From Ruegeria faecimaris (GTDB taxonomy: Bacteria > Pseudomonadota > Alphaproteobacteria > Rhodobacterales > Rhodobacteraceae), in the NCBI RefSeq assembly GCF_900182615.1, contig NZ_FXTE01000001.1, positions 868,001-932,000 on the forward strand: a DNA stretch of 64,000 bases, written 5' to 3'. Every line of letters begins with the position of its first letter. Position 1 is the stretch's first letter. Positions 25,604-35,114 of the stretch are shown piece after piece. The notes beneath the pieces are model-generated. The model was not told the DNA's origin. It made no database searches and was given only the letters and a program-made list of their open reading frames with translations. The position numbers were made by a program, and so were the translations under genes.

Positions 25604-26896
25604 ATGTCTGACGGCCCCACCTACGGTTTCGACACGCTTCAAATTCACGCAGGCGCGCGCCCTGATCCGGCAACAGGTGCCCGTCAGACGCCGATTTATC
25701 AAACAACGGCATATGTGTTTCGCGATGCAGACCACGCGGCGGCTCTGTTCAACCTGCAGGAAGTCGGCTTTATCTATTCCCGCCTGACCAATCCCACCGT
25801 GGCGGTTCTGCAGGAACGCGTGGCAACGCTTGAGGGTGGCGTTGGAGCAGTTTGCTGCTCGTCCGGTCATGCCGCCCAAATCATGGCACTGTTTCCGCTG
25901 ATGGGACCTGGCTGCAACGTGGTGGCCTCGACCCGGCTGTATGGCGGCACGATCACTCAGTTTAGCCAGACGATCAAACGGTTCGGCTGGTCTGCCAAGT
26001 TTGTGGATACTGACGATCTGGACGCTGTGAAGGACGCGATCGACGAAAATACACGAGCGGTGTTCTGCGAATCCATCGCCAACCCTGGCGGCTATGTCAC
26101 CGATATACGCGCACTGGCGGATGTGACAGATGGCGCCGGCATTCCGCTGATCGTCGACAACACCTCGGCCACACCCTATCTGTGCCGCCCGATTGAGCAC
26201 GGCGCGACGCTGGTTGTGCATTCAACCACCAAATACCTGACCGGCAACGGCACTGTCACCGGCGGCTGTATCGTGGATTCGGGCAAGTTCGACTGGTCCG
26301 CGAATGACAAATTTTCCTCGCTCAGCCAGCCGGAACCGGCCTATCACGGGCTGAAATTCCACGAGACATTCGGTCCGCTGGCTTTCACATTCCACGGCAT
26401 CGCAATCGGCCTGCGTGATCTGGGCATGACGATGAACCCACAGGCGGCGCATTACACGCTGATGGGGATCGAGACTCTGTCTCTGCGAATGGAGCGTCAT
26501 GTAGAGAACGCGCAAAAGATCGCAGCCTGGCTAGAGGCCGATGACCGCGTGGAATATGTGACCTATGCGGGCTTGCCCTCGTCGCCCTATCACGACCGGG
26601 TCAAGACGCATTACCCCAAAGGGGCCGGTGCGCTATTCACTTTTGCGGTCAAGGGCGGCTATGACGCCTGTGTCAAACTGGTGAACGCGCTGGAGATCTT
26701 CAGCCATGTGGCCAACCTGGGCGACGCGCGGTCGTTGATCATTCATTCGGCCTCGACCACCCACCGTCAGCTGACCCCGGAACAGCAAGAGGCCGCAGGC
26801 GCCGGTCCCAGCGTTGTTCGGGTGTCCATCGGCATCGAAGACGCCAACGATCTGATTGCCGATCTGGATCAGGCGCTGGCCAAGGCAACGGCCTGA
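25604..26896 (+). CDS. metY: O-acetylhomoserine sulfhydrylase / aminocarboxypropyltransferase
   Basis: 430 residues of the Cys/Met metabolism PLP family. The Schiff-base lysine is in HSTTKYLTGNGTVTGG, with SSGHAAQIMALF and FCESIANPGGYVTD upstream. It makes homocysteine from O-acetylhomoserine and sulfide. CAGGAG precedes the ATG. No SAM riboswitch was recognised in the 72-nt leader. The GNAT gene follows 3 nt after its stop. Confidence 0.93.
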   Translation: MSDGPTYGFDTLQIHAGARPDPATGARQTPIYQTTAYVFRDADHAAALFNLQEVGFIYSRLTNPTVAVLQERVATLEGGVGAVCCSSGHAAQIMALFPLMGPGCNVVASTRLYGGTITQFSQTIKRFGWSAKFVDTDDLDAVKDAIDENTRAVFCESIANPGGYVTDIRALADVTDGAGIPLIVDNTSATPYLCRPIEHGATLVVHSTTKYLTGNGTVTGGCIVDSGKFDWSANDKFSSLSQPEPAYHGLKFHETFGPLAFTFHGIAIGLRDLGMTMNPQAAHYTLMGIETLSLRMERHVENAQKIAAWLEADDRVEYVTYAGLPSSPYHDRVKTHYPKGAGALFTFAVKGGYDACVKLVNALEIFSHVANLGDARSLIIHSASTTHRQLTPEQQEAAGAGPSVVRVSIGIEDANDLIADLDQALAKATA

Positions 26897-26899
26897 CAA

Positions 26900-27616
26900 A
26901 TGGCTGGGCACGATACCAACGATCTAGGCCAGCCCATCGGCCGGCCGGTTTCGGGCAATTTTCCGCGCCCGACGCCGCCTTATACACCGATGGAAGGTCA
27001 ATACTGCTCGGTCGTGCCCCTTGATGTGAACAGGCATGCGCCCGGTCTGTACCGGGCGTTTGCCAATGACACTGATGGGCGGAACTGGACTTATCTGCCC
27101 TATGGCCCATTCGACAGCGAAGAAGATTTCGCCGCCTGGACCCGCGCGTCCTGTATGGATGCCGATCCCATGTTCCACACAGTGCTAGACGGTGATGGCA
27201 CCCCGATTGGCATGGCCTCGTTCCTGCGGATTGAACCTGCGGCCGGTGTGGTCGAGGTTGGGCACATCCATTTCTCACCGCTGCTGCAGCGCAGTCCGAA
27301 ATCCACCGAGGCGATGTACTTGATGATGCGCCGCGTGTTCGACGAGCTGGGGTATCGCCGGTACGAATGGAAATGCGACGCGCTGAATGCCCCGTCCTGC
27401 AGCGCGGCCCAAAGGCTGGGCTTTACCTTCGAAGGCGTCTTTCGGCAGGCCACCCATTACAAAGGGCGCAACCGCGATACGGCCTGGTACTCGATCCTCG
27501 ATACAGAATGGCCGCGCATCCGCTCGGCTTTCGAGGGCTGGCTTTCACCAGAAAATTTTGATCAGTCGGGCCAGCAGCGGCAATCCCTGATGGCCCGAAC
27601 CAGCGACACATCCTAG
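26900..27616 (+). CDS. GNAT-family N-acetyltransferase (RimJ/RimL type)
   Basis: 238 residues. Acetyltransf_3-like: GIPIGMASFLRI-type strand (TPIGMASFLRIEPAAGVVEVGHI), KSTEAMYLMMRRVFDELGYRRYEWKCDALN and SAAQRLGFTFEGVFRQ. It likely acetylates a small amine or a protein N-terminus. It is in an operon with metY (3-nt gap). Its TAG overlaps the TAG of the convergent SIMPL gene in the shared tetranucleotide CTAG. Confidence 0.85.
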   Translation: MAGHDTNDLGQPIGRPVSGNFPRPTPPYTPMEGQYCSVVPLDVNRHAPGLYRAFANDTDGRNWTYLPYGPFDSEEDFAAWTRASCMDADPMFHTVLDGDGTPIGMASFLRIEPAAGVVEVGHIHFSPLLQRSPKSTEAMYLMMRRVFDELGYRRYEWKCDALNAPSCSAAQRLGFTFEGVFRQATHYKGRNRDTAWYSILDTEWPRIRSAFEGWLSPENFDQSGQQRQSLMARTSDTS

Positions 27617-28308
27617 TCGGAAATCAGAAATTCCATCGACACGTTGACCGAGACCGAAATCTCGCCCCCGGAAACCGGAACGCCGCCCTCAGCCGCCATG
27701 TTCATTGCACGCATTTGAGGCATGGGATTGAACCCTCCGGCCTGTTCGCGGATCATCTGAACCGGGCCCAGCGTGACTTCGGCTGCCTGTGCCAGTTGGT
27801 TGGCCTTTGCCCTTGCCTCACCCACTGCCTTGGCCCGCGCCTGTGCCTCAAGCGGTGCAGGGTCCTGAATTCCGAAACTCAGCCCGCCGAAATTGTTGGC
27901 CCCGTCGTCAATGACCGCATCCATGATGGTACCCAGCTGCGACAGATCGCGAACACGCACCACGACGCTGTTGGATGCGACAAAGCCGGAAATCTCTGGC
28001 CGCTCTCCGCTAGAACTGTTCCGCCCAGACCATACCGGCGACAAAGACAGATCACGTGTCTGCACATCACGGGTTTCGATCCCCATCTCATCCAGTCGAG
28101 TCAGAATTTTGGTCACCGCGTCCGAAGTCGCCTGCATCGCATTTGATGCCTGTGCATCTTCGTTTGTTACACCCAGGGTAATGGTGGCCATATCCGGGGC
28201 CGCATGCACCATGCCTACCGCATCAACAATGATGCGACGTTCTTCCGCAGTTGCCATCCCTACCGACGACATGGCCAGCACAGCAGCCAGAAAAGCGATT
28301 TTCTTCAA
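27613..28308 (-). CDS. SIMPL (DUF541) domain exported protein
   Basis: 231 residues, with a signal peptide (KKIAFLAAVLAMSSVGMATA) and then a DUF541 domain: VDAVGMVHAAPDMATITLGV, IETRDVQTRDLSLSPVW, ARAKANQLAQAAEVTLG. The family is periplasmic, of unclear function, and related to stress-protective BP26/YggE. I place the start at TTG 28308 because GGAGG lies 7 nt upstream; the longer frame to 28365 puts a charged leader before the signal peptide. Confidence 0.85.
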   Translation of the reverse strand: MKKIAFLAAVLAMSSVGMATAEERRIIVDAVGMVHAAPDMATITLGVTNEDAQASNAMQATSDAVTKILTRLDEMGIETRDVQTRDLSLSPVWSGRNSSSGERPEISGFVASNSVVVRVRDLSQLGTIMDAVIDDGANNFGGLSFGIQDPAPLEAQARAKAVGEARAKANQLAQAAEVTLGPVQMIREQAGGFNPMPQMRAMNMAAEGGVPVSGGEISVSVNVSMEFLISD

Positions 28309-28472
28309 TATCTTCCCTCCAATTATCCTGATTTCAACATGGGGCTGCACCGGGTCACGGGGCAAGAGGAGACGCAGGCTTTTTCTTTCCCTCGGCGAGA
28401 TCCTGCTTTAATGTCGGTCTGCGGACGAGGCATCGTTTGCATTGCAACTGACAATTATGGTTCCTCCGGATT

Positions 28473-30350
28473 ATGAAACCCGCTTTTGCGCTGTCCATTT
28501 CTACAACCGGAATTTCTTTGCACCACAATTCCGATGGCGACTGGTTCGCCATAGGTGAGGTGTCGTTGGATGCCTCCTACTTGGAAGAGCAGTTGAAAGT
28601 GCTTCGGGACAAGGGGTTTGCGCTTGAAAATGACCTGAGTTGCAAGGTCGTTATCCCAAGGGATCAGGTCAAATTCATCAAAGTCGATACGGCCGGATCA
28701 TCCTTCGAAGAAACCGAACAGGCTGTGCAAAATGCTGTATCCGATGCCACCCCTTATGACCTGACAGAGCTGGTATATGTCACGGCAGATGACGGGGCGA
28801 CCACATGCGTCGCCGTCGTTCCACGCGATACACTGGAAGAAGCTCGGGGGTTTGTGCTGGGATACGGATTCGTTCCGGTCGCGTTCAGCGCTGCATATGA
28901 AACAGATGACTTTCCGACCGAACCGTTTTTCCCGCTTGGGGACGCGCCTGCGACCACGAACGCGCCCAAAGTGATCGCCACAGACCCCGCGCAGGATAGT
29001 CCGGTTGTTCATGCGATCGCCGATTCTACCGCTCCGACCAGCTTTTGGCCTGTCCAAAAAGTGGCCGCACCTACCTGGACCTCTCTGCCATCAGTGCGAA
29101 TTGCAGCGGCGGTGGCTTTGATGTTGGTGGCCGGTGGCATATGGAGTCTTTTCAGAGAAGACAGCCCTGCCCCTGCCGATTCAGAACTGGCCCTGCTGGA
29201 CGAAACAATATCCCAACCCGAACCGAGTTCTGGACCTGTCGAGCCTGCAGAAACACCCGCAGCACAGGCCGAAGTCACAGTGCCCGAGGCCGCAGAGCCA
29301 GAAATGGCACCGACCTCTGAATCAGAGCCAGAGCTGTCTGCAACCGACCAGGCAATTCTTGAGGCGCTGAACGTTGCGCCCACGTTGGTAGACGAAATCG
29401 AGCTTGAGCCTGAACCTCAGTTAGTTCCGACACAGCCGGAGATCGAAATCACGTCACCAGGCCTTTTGATAGCGCCAGCGCAGGATCCGCAAATTGAGCT
29501 GTATCTGGCCTCCAAAGACGACTCGAATCTGTCGCGTGATGCAATCGCATTGCCGCCAGTACACACATACGACACCGACCTGCCATTTGATTTCGAACCA
29601 CTTTCAACCGCTGCCGGGGCAAGGTTCAGCCTTGACGAGCGCGGGCTGGTAATACCAACCAAAGAAGGCGTCTTGAACCCGGACGGAGTGGTTGTCTATT
29701 TGGGAACACCTTCGAAAACTCCCCCTCCATCGGCTTTGGTCCGGCTGGAAAAGGCACCTGTTGAGGAAGTGGTCGACAACAGGCTGGCGACATTGCGACC
29801 AAAACCAAGGCCCGAGAACCTGACCGAAAATTTTGAACGGCAACGGCTTCAAGGGCGTACATTGAAGGAATTGTCCGGAATTCGCCCGAAACCGCGCCCG
29901 GAATCCCTGTTGCGTGCCCCGCCGCCCCCGGAATCGACTGAGCCCCTTGCGGAAATGAGGGTGCCGCGCCCCAAACTCCGACCGGCCGGACTGACCCGGC
30001 AGGCCAGTGCAGGTACTGCGACTTTGGGTTCGGCAGCTGGAATTGAACAGCTCAACAATGAGGTCGGAACGTTCCAGCCCAAAACCACAGCGCCCAAAAT
30101 CCCATCCTCGGCTTCGGTTGCACGGCAGGCCACAATCGACAATGCAATCAACCTGCGGAAACTGAACCTGATCGGGGTTTACGGCAGCCCATCCAATCGC
30201 CGCGCATTGGTTCGGCTGCCCAGTGGCAGGTACAAAAAGCTTAAGATCGGGGACAGGCTTGACGGCGGCAATGTCATTGCTATCAGCGACAATGAATTGC
30301 GCTATCAGAAACGCGGGCGAAACGTGGTTCTCAAGATGCCACGTGGTTAA
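28473..30350 (+). CDS. Membrane protein joining a PilM/GspL-like cytoplasmic domain to a PilP/GspC-like periplasmic domain
   Basis: 625 residues. Residues 1 to about 155 (CKVVIPRDQVKFIKVD, AVVPRDTLEEARGFVLGYG) look like the actin-like cytoplasmic domain of PilM/GspL. One helix follows (VRIAAAVALMLVAGGIWSLF, about 209-228), then a Glu/Pro-rich linker (235-330). Three RPKPRP-like motifs appear (near 441, 470 and 498). The C-terminus (LNLIGVYGSPSNRRALVRLP...KLKIGDRLDGGNVIAISDNEL) resembles the homology region of PilP/GspC. No pilus or type II secretion gene is nearby. Function unknown; an envelope-spanning scaffold is inferred. Confidence 0.7.
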   Translation: MKPAFALSISTTGISLHHNSDGDWFAIGEVSLDASYLEEQLKVLRDKGFALENDLSCKVVIPRDQVKFIKVDTAGSSFEETEQAVQNAVSDATPYDLTELVYVTADDGATTCVAVVPRDTLEEARGFVLGYGFVPVAFSAAYETDDFPTEPFFPLGDAPATTNAPKVIATDPAQDSPVVHAIADSTAPTSFWPVQKVAAPTWTSLPSVRIAAAVALMLVAGGIWSLFREDSPAPADSELALLDETISQPEPSSGPVEPAETPAAQAEVTVPEAAEPEMAPTSESEPELSATDQAILEALNVAPTLVDEIELEPEPQLVPTQPEIEITSPGLLIAPAQDPQIELYLASKDDSNLSRDAIALPPVHTYDTDLPFDFEPLSTAAGARFSLDERGLVIPTKEGVLNPDGVVVYLGTPSKTPPPSALVRLEKAPVEEVVDNRLATLRPKPRPENLTENFERQRLQGRTLKELSGIRPKPRPESLLRAPPPPESTEPLAEMRVPRPKLRPAGLTRQASAGTATLGSAAGIEQLNNEVGTFQPKTTAPKIPSSASVARQATIDNAINLRKLNLIGVYGSPSNRRALVRLPSGRYKKLKIGDRLDGGNVIAISDNELRYQKRGRNVVLKMPRG

Positions 30351-30393
30351 GGGGCGGCCTGCGCGAGTGACCACGCAGGATTACCTTCTTGCA

Positions 30394-31491
30394 TCAAGCT
30401 GCTGAAATTTCTCCACTTTCAATCTGCTCTCGCTCGATGGATTCGAACAGCGCCTTAAAGTTTCCCTCGCCAAACCCATCGTCGCCTTTGCGCTGAATGA
30501 ACTCGAAGAAAATCGGTCCGATGACCGTTTTCGAGAAGATTTGCAGCAGAATCCGGGTCTCACCACCGTCCAGAACGCCCTCTCCATCAATCAGAATGCC
30601 GTGCTTCATCATCCGGTCCAACGGCTCTTCATGATCGACCACGCGGGTTTTAGACAACTCATAATAGGCTTCGTTCGGGCCGGGCATGAACTTCAGCCCC
30701 TTTTCGGCAATCGCATCGGTCGAGGCATAGATATCCTCGCTGCCCACAGCGATATGCTGGATGCCCTCGCCCTTGTATTTCTTCAGGTAGGAAACGATCT
30801 GCCCGGTTTCACCGCGATCTTCGTTGATCGGAATGCGGATACGCCCGCATGGAGACGTCAGCGCGCGACTAAAAAGACCGGTGAATTTGCCCTGAATGTC
30901 AAAAAAACGGATTTCACGGAAGTTGAACAAATCACCATAGAACTTGAACCACTTGTCCATATTGCCCTTGTAAACATTGTGGGTCAGGTGATCGAGATAA
31001 TAGAACCCATCCCCCCGGGGCTTGGACTGTTCGATCCATGTGAATTCCTGATTATAGGGCGATGTTTCGTAATATTGATCAATGAAATAGATCAACGATC
31101 CGCCAATCCCCTTGATTGCAGGCACATTCAGTGTCTTGTCTGCCGCGTCATAAGGTTCAGCCCCTTTCGCTACAGCGTGCTCATAGGCTTTCTGCGCATC
31201 CACAACGCGCCATCCCATCGCCGGAGCACAAGGGCCATGCTCGCCCACGAACCGGGCAGAATAGCTGTCGGGATCTGCATTCAGGATGTAAGTCACATCA
31301 CCCTGTTGCCACAACTCAATCGCAGGCTTGTCCTTGTGGTGACCTACCAGCGCGAATCCCATCTTTGCGAACAGATCGCGCAGCTCTTGCGGCTCGGGAT
31401 GTGCGAACTCGACAAACTCGAACCCATCGGTTCCGGCGGGGTTTTCATCCGATATGATTGATTTCGGGGCGTTGTGAGGGAAAGGACCCAT
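30394..31491 (-). CDS. hppD: 4-hydroxyphenylpyruvate dioxygenase
   Basis: 365 residues, normal length. It converts 4-hydroxyphenylpyruvate to homogentisate in tyrosine breakdown. The iron ligands are placed in LDHLTHNVYKG (His), GIQHIAVGSEDI (His) and the Glu of the C-terminal FEFIQRKGDDGFGEGNFKAL region. It is divergent from an Lrp-type regulator, the usual arrangement in roseobacters. The homogentisate dioxygenase gene is not in the window. Confidence 0.94.
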   Translation of the reverse strand: MGPFPHNAPKSIISDENPAGTDGFEFVEFAHPEPQELRDLFAKMGFALVGHHKDKPAIELWQQGDVTYILNADPDSYSARFVGEHGPCAPAMGWRVVDAQKAYEHAVAKGAEPYDAADKTLNVPAIKGIGGSLIYFIDQYYETSPYNQEFTWIEQSKPRGDGFYYLDHLTHNVYKGNMDKWFKFYGDLFNFREIRFFDIQGKFTGLFSRALTSPCGRIRIPINEDRGETGQIVSYLKKYKGEGIQHIAVGSEDIYASTDAIAEKGLKFMPGPNEAYYELSKTRVVDHEEPLDRMMKHGILIDGEGVLDGGETRILLQIFSKTVIGPIFFEFIQRKGDDGFGEGNFKALFESIEREQIESGEISAA

Positions 31492-31637
31492 GGCGCGTCT
31501 CCGTTAATACAGGAATTTATTTGCTGATTTCAAAATACGTCTTAATCGGCACTTTTTTCGCGCATAGTTTTCCAATAACTTAAAGGGGCGCGCGTAAATT
31601 GCGCATAAGATTGGCCAATCACGGAGTTTTTCCGCAC

Positions 31638-32093
31638 ATGCTTGATTCCACTGATACGCGCCTGCTGTCAGCGCTGCAGAAAAACGCCCACCTAACAGCA
31701 CACCAACTTGGAGAGATGTTGAACCTGTCGCCCAGTCAGGCTGGTCGCCGGCGCCAACGGCTGGAGGCTGAAGGGTATATCACCAGCTATGTCGCTCGCC
31801 TCGATCCTCTAAAGTTAGGGTTGCAGGTGCAGGGTTTTGTTCAGGTTCATCTGAGTACGCACGGCCCCGAGCAATCTGAAGGCTTTGCCCGTATGGTCGA
31901 AACACGCGCCGAAATCACCAGCGCATGGACAATGACAGGTGAGGCCGATTATTTACTACATGTCTATTGCGACGATCTATCCGCGCTTAATCGCTTGCTT
32001 CATCAGGTAATCCTTCCACATCCTGCAGTGGCTCGGATACAAAGCCAAATCGTTATGGATCAGCTCAAACGCGACGCCCCCCTGCCCACCTGA
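31638..32093 (+). CDS. Lrp/AsnC-family transcriptional regulator
   Basis: 151 residues: an N-terminal winged HTH (TDTRLLSALQKNAHLTAHQLGEMLNLSPSQAGRRRQRLEAEGYI) and a C-terminal RAM ligand domain (ITSAWTMTGEADYLLHVYCDDLSALNRLL). ATG 31638 is used; a TTG-initiated frame from 31599 is longer but less likely. It is divergent from hppD with 146 bp between them, so it probably senses an aromatic amino acid and controls tyrosine catabolism (inference). Confidence 0.88.
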   Translation: MLDSTDTRLLSALQKNAHLTAHQLGEMLNLSPSQAGRRRQRLEAEGYITSYVARLDPLKLGLQVQGFVQVHLSTHGPEQSEGFARMVETRAEITSAWTMTGEADYLLHVYCDDLSALNRLLHQVILPHPAVARIQSQIVMDQLKRDAPLPT

Positions 32094-32112
32094 GCGCATT
32101 GAAAGGACGATC

Positions 32113-33993
32113 ATGGACAACTTCCTTTACCAGGCGACGATCTATCTGGCTGCGGCTGTGATCGCCGTGCCGCTTTCGGCGCGTCTGGGACTGGGCTCTG
32201 TACTGGGATATCTGGCCGCGGGCCTTGTCATAGGGCCGTTGTTCGGATTGGTGGGTGCGGAAACGGAAAACCTGCAGCATGTGGCTGAATTCGGCGTAGT
32301 CATGATGCTGTTCCTGATCGGACTTGAACTGGAACCGCGCGCTCTTTGGGATATGCGGGACAGGCTTTTGGGGCTTGGCGGCCTCCAGGTGCTTTTATCG
32401 ACCGCAGTGATCGCCAGCGTCGCCATGTATGCAAATCATCCATGGTCCGTAGCCCTGGCAGTGGGGTTGACGCTTTCCCTGTCATCAACTGCGATTGTTT
32501 TGCAGACCCTGTCGGAAAAGGGCTTGATGAAAACGAATGGAGGACGGGCGACCTTTTCAGTACTGCTGACTCAGGACATCGCGGTCATACCAATCCTGGC
32601 ACTGCTTCCACTGCTGGCTCTGCCTGCCATTCCCCAGATTGCAAATGACGGATCTATCAACCGCATATCCACGGGGCACCACGGCGCGGCGCATCATAGC
32701 TTGTCATTGGTCGAGGGGTTGCCAGGGTGGGCGGTAACGCTTGTCACCATTGCCGCGATCGGTTTCGTCATTCTCGCCGGAGTGTACCTGACCAGGCCCT
32801 TGTTCCGCTTTATTCATGCGACCCGGCTCCGCGAGATGTATACGGCGCTGGCGTTGATGATTGTGGTTGGCATTTCCTTCCTGATGACGCTGGTTGGCCT
32901 GTCACCCGCTCTGGGCGCGTTTCTTGCAGGTGTGGTGCTGGCCAGTTCCGAGTTCCGGCATGAAATGGAGAGCGACCTAGAGCCGTTCAAAGGCCTTTTC
33001 CTTGGTCTGTTTTTCATCACCGTTGGCGCGGGCATCGATGTCGCCTATTTCTTTGACGACCCCTTCGACCTGATCGGACTGGCCCTGTTGGTAATCTTGG
33101 TCAAAGGGATCATTCTGTTCCTGGTTGGCCGCGCCTTTAAACTGCGCGGACGCGATCACTGGCTGTTTACACTGGGGCTGGCGCAAGCAGGTGAGTTCGG
33201 CTTTGTCCTGCTGGCGTTTTCGACCCAGCAGAATGTGATTCCAGGGGATCTGTCACAAAAACTTTTGATGATCATTGCGCTGACCATGCTGATCACGCCG
33301 CTTTTGTTCATCATTTATGATCTTCTCTCGCGCCGGATGGGGGATGGCACACCGGCACCCGAACCGGATGAGATCGACGAGAAAGGCCCGGTCATCATCG
33401 CCGGGATCGGGCGATTTGGTCAGATCGTCAATCGTCTGGTGCAGGCAAGCGGGTTCAAAACCATCGTTCTTGACCATAACATCGAAACCATCCAGCTGAT
33501 GCGTCGCTTTGGCGTAAAAGGGTTCCTGGGGGATCCGACCCGTCCGGAATTGTTGCGCGCGGCCGGCCTTGAAAAAGCATCTGTTCTGGTGGCTGCGATG
33601 GATGATCGCAAGAAGGTGACGCGTCTTGTCGGCTATGCGCGCCGCCAGCGCCCAGACCTACACATCGTCGCGCGGGCACGGGATCGGACCCATGTGTACG
33701 AGCTGTATCAAGCCGGCGCGAACGACATTGTGCGCGAGACATTCGATGGCTCATTGCGGGCCGGGCGATATGTGCTCGAGAATGTGGGTCTCAGCGAATA
33801 CGAGGCAGCGCAGGCCGAACAGACTTTCTACCACCATGATCGCATGTCGGTTCGTGAACTGGCAGAGCTCTGGATTCCCGGGCTGCCCACCGCCGAGAAC
33901 AAAAAATACATCGAGCGGGCGCAGCAGCTGGAAAAAGACCTTGAGACCGAACTGCTGGAATTGGCGGAAGAAAACGACAAAAAATCGGCCTGA
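32113..33993 (+). CDS. CPA2-type monovalent cation:proton antiporter (KefB/KefC family) with TrkA-N domain
   Basis: 626 residues. About 12 membrane helices span residues 5-410, including the CPA2 pattern LGSVLGYLAAGLVIGP. A His-rich loop (STGHHGAAHHS) lies near residue 195. A cytoplasmic RCK/TrkA-N domain starts at GPVIIAGIGRFGQIVNRLVQ and binds NAD(H) or glutathione adducts in relatives. It likely exports K+ or Na+ in exchange for protons. It begins 19 nt after the Lrp gene. Its last codons overlap the stem of the cobT terminator. Confidence 0.88.
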   Translation: MDNFLYQATIYLAAAVIAVPLSARLGLGSVLGYLAAGLVIGPLFGLVGAETENLQHVAEFGVVMMLFLIGLELEPRALWDMRDRLLGLGGLQVLLSTAVIASVAMYANHPWSVALAVGLTLSLSSTAIVLQTLSEKGLMKTNGGRATFSVLLTQDIAVIPILALLPLLALPAIPQIANDGSINRISTGHHGAAHHSLSLVEGLPGWAVTLVTIAAIGFVILAGVYLTRPLFRFIHATRLREMYTALALMIVVGISFLMTLVGLSPALGAFLAGVVLASSEFRHEMESDLEPFKGLFLGLFFITVGAGIDVAYFFDDPFDLIGLALLVILVKGIILFLVGRAFKLRGRDHWLFTLGLAQAGEFGFVLLAFSTQQNVIPGDLSQKLLMIIALTMLITPLLFIIYDLLSRRMGDGTPAPEPDEIDEKGPVIIAGIGRFGQIVNRLVQASGFKTIVLDHNIETIQLMRRFGVKGFLGDPTRPELLRAAGLEKASVLVAAMDDRKKVTRLVGYARRQRPDLHIVARARDRTHVYELYQAGANDIVRETFDGSLRAGRYVLENVGLSEYEAAQAEQTFYHHDRMSVRELAELWIPGLPTAENKKYIERAQQLEKDLETELLELAEENDKKSA

Positions 33994-34014
33994 CCTTCAA
34001 CTGACGGTCAGGCC
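33979..34014 (-). terminator. Rho-independent terminator of cobT
   Basis: A 9-bp perfect stem (33987-33995 with 34006-34014, GGCCTGACC arms) is followed on the minus strand by GATTTTTTG. It starts 8 nt beyond the cobT stop and includes the stop codon of the convergent antiporter gene. Confidence 0.8.
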
Positions 34015-34021
34015 GCGCGGA

Positions 34022-35035
34022 TCAACTGTCCGAGACGCCAGCTTCGGCAAAGGTCGCCATGCCGGAATGACAGGCAACAGCGCTTTTGAGGATATTGATC
34101 GCCAGCGCCCCGCCAGAGCCCTCACCCAGTCGCAGCCCCAGCTTCAGCAAAGGCTCTTTACCGAGCTTGGCCAACACAGCGCCATGCGCACCTTCCGCGC
34201 TCTGGTGCCCGGCGATCGTGTGATCCAGCGCGCTCTCTGAAATGTCAGACAGACACGCGGCGGCCGCTGAGCAGATAAAGCCATCCAGAATAACCGGAAT
34301 GTGCAGCGCGCGTGCGGCGGCAATGGCTCCGGCCATAGCGGCGATCTCGCGTCCGCCCAGACGGCGCAGAATCTCTAGCCCATCGCCCGAACCGCCATGT
34401 AGCATAACACCTTCGGCCACCACACGGGTTTTGTTTGCTAGTCCCGCATCATCGACACCTGTTCCGCGACCAGTCCAATCACCCGCCTCACCTCCGAACA
34501 AGGCGCAAGCAATCGCCGCTGCGGGGGTCGTGTTGCCGATACCCATTTCACCAACAACAAGAAGATCGGCGTCTGGTCTGACCGCAGCCCACCCGGTGCG
34601 CAGCGCCTGCAACAGGTCGTCCTCTGACATAGCTGGACCTGATGTGAAATCCGCGGTCGGTCGTTCAAGCTCCAGCGCGTGGACATCCATCGTAGCACCA
34701 GCCGCCTTGGCCAGCTGGTTGATGGCCGCCCCGCCATGTTCAAAGTTCAACACCATCTGCACGGTCACTTCCGGCGGAAAGGCCGAAACACCCTGTGCTG
34801 TGACACCGTGGTTTCCGGCAAACACGATAACCTGCGGCGAGGTGATCTGCGGGCGGGCATCCCCGCGCCAGCCTGCATACCAGATTGCCAGGTCTTCCAA
34901 CCGACCAAGCGCGCCCGGAGGTTTGGTCAGCTGCCCATTACGGTCAGTCGCCCCTTGCGCAGCGGCATCATCGGGCCCGGAGGCTTGCCGGACAGCTTCG
35001 CGGAAAGAATTCAGATTGTTAATTTCGGGCAGCAT
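34022..35035 (-). CDS. cobT: Nicotinate-nucleotide-dimethylbenzimidazole phosphoribosyltransferase
   Basis: 337 residues. It makes alpha-ribazole phosphate for the lower ligand of cobalamin. Family motifs: [45 protein letters not shown], and [12 protein letters not shown] with the catalytic Glu. It is divergent from cobS with 79 bp between starts; no cobalamin riboswitch was recognised there. Confidence 0.94.
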   Translation of the reverse strand: MLPEINNLNSFREAVRQASGPDDAAAQGATDRNGQLTKPPGALGRLEDLAIWYAGWRGDARPQITSPQVIVFAGNHGVTAQGVSAFPPEVTVQMVLNFEHGGAAINQLAKAAGATMDVHALELERPTADFTSGPAMSEDDLLQALRTGWAAVRPDADLLVVGEMGIGNTTPAAAIACALFGGEAGDWTGRGTGVDDAGLANKTRVVAEGVMLHGGSGDGLEILRRLGGREIAAMAGAIAAARALHIPVILDGFICSAAAACLSDISESALDHTIAGHQSAEGAHGAVLAKLGKEPLLKLGLRLGEGSGGALAINILKSAVACHSGMATFAEAGVSDS

Positions 35036-35114
35036 CCAAAGCCTCGTTGCATCAGAGTGGTCCTGCGTGTTTAACCGAAGCGATCAAACCGACAAGACCC
35101 TGAAAGGCGCAGGA

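Noticed and set aside
34242..35114. Long upstream extension of the cobS frame
   Set aside because: It is antisense to cobT and shows no domain; the CobS family begins near the GTG at 35115.
35036..35114. Cobalamin riboswitch between cobT and cobS
   Set aside because: The interval is only 79 bp and shows no B12-box or the expected helices.
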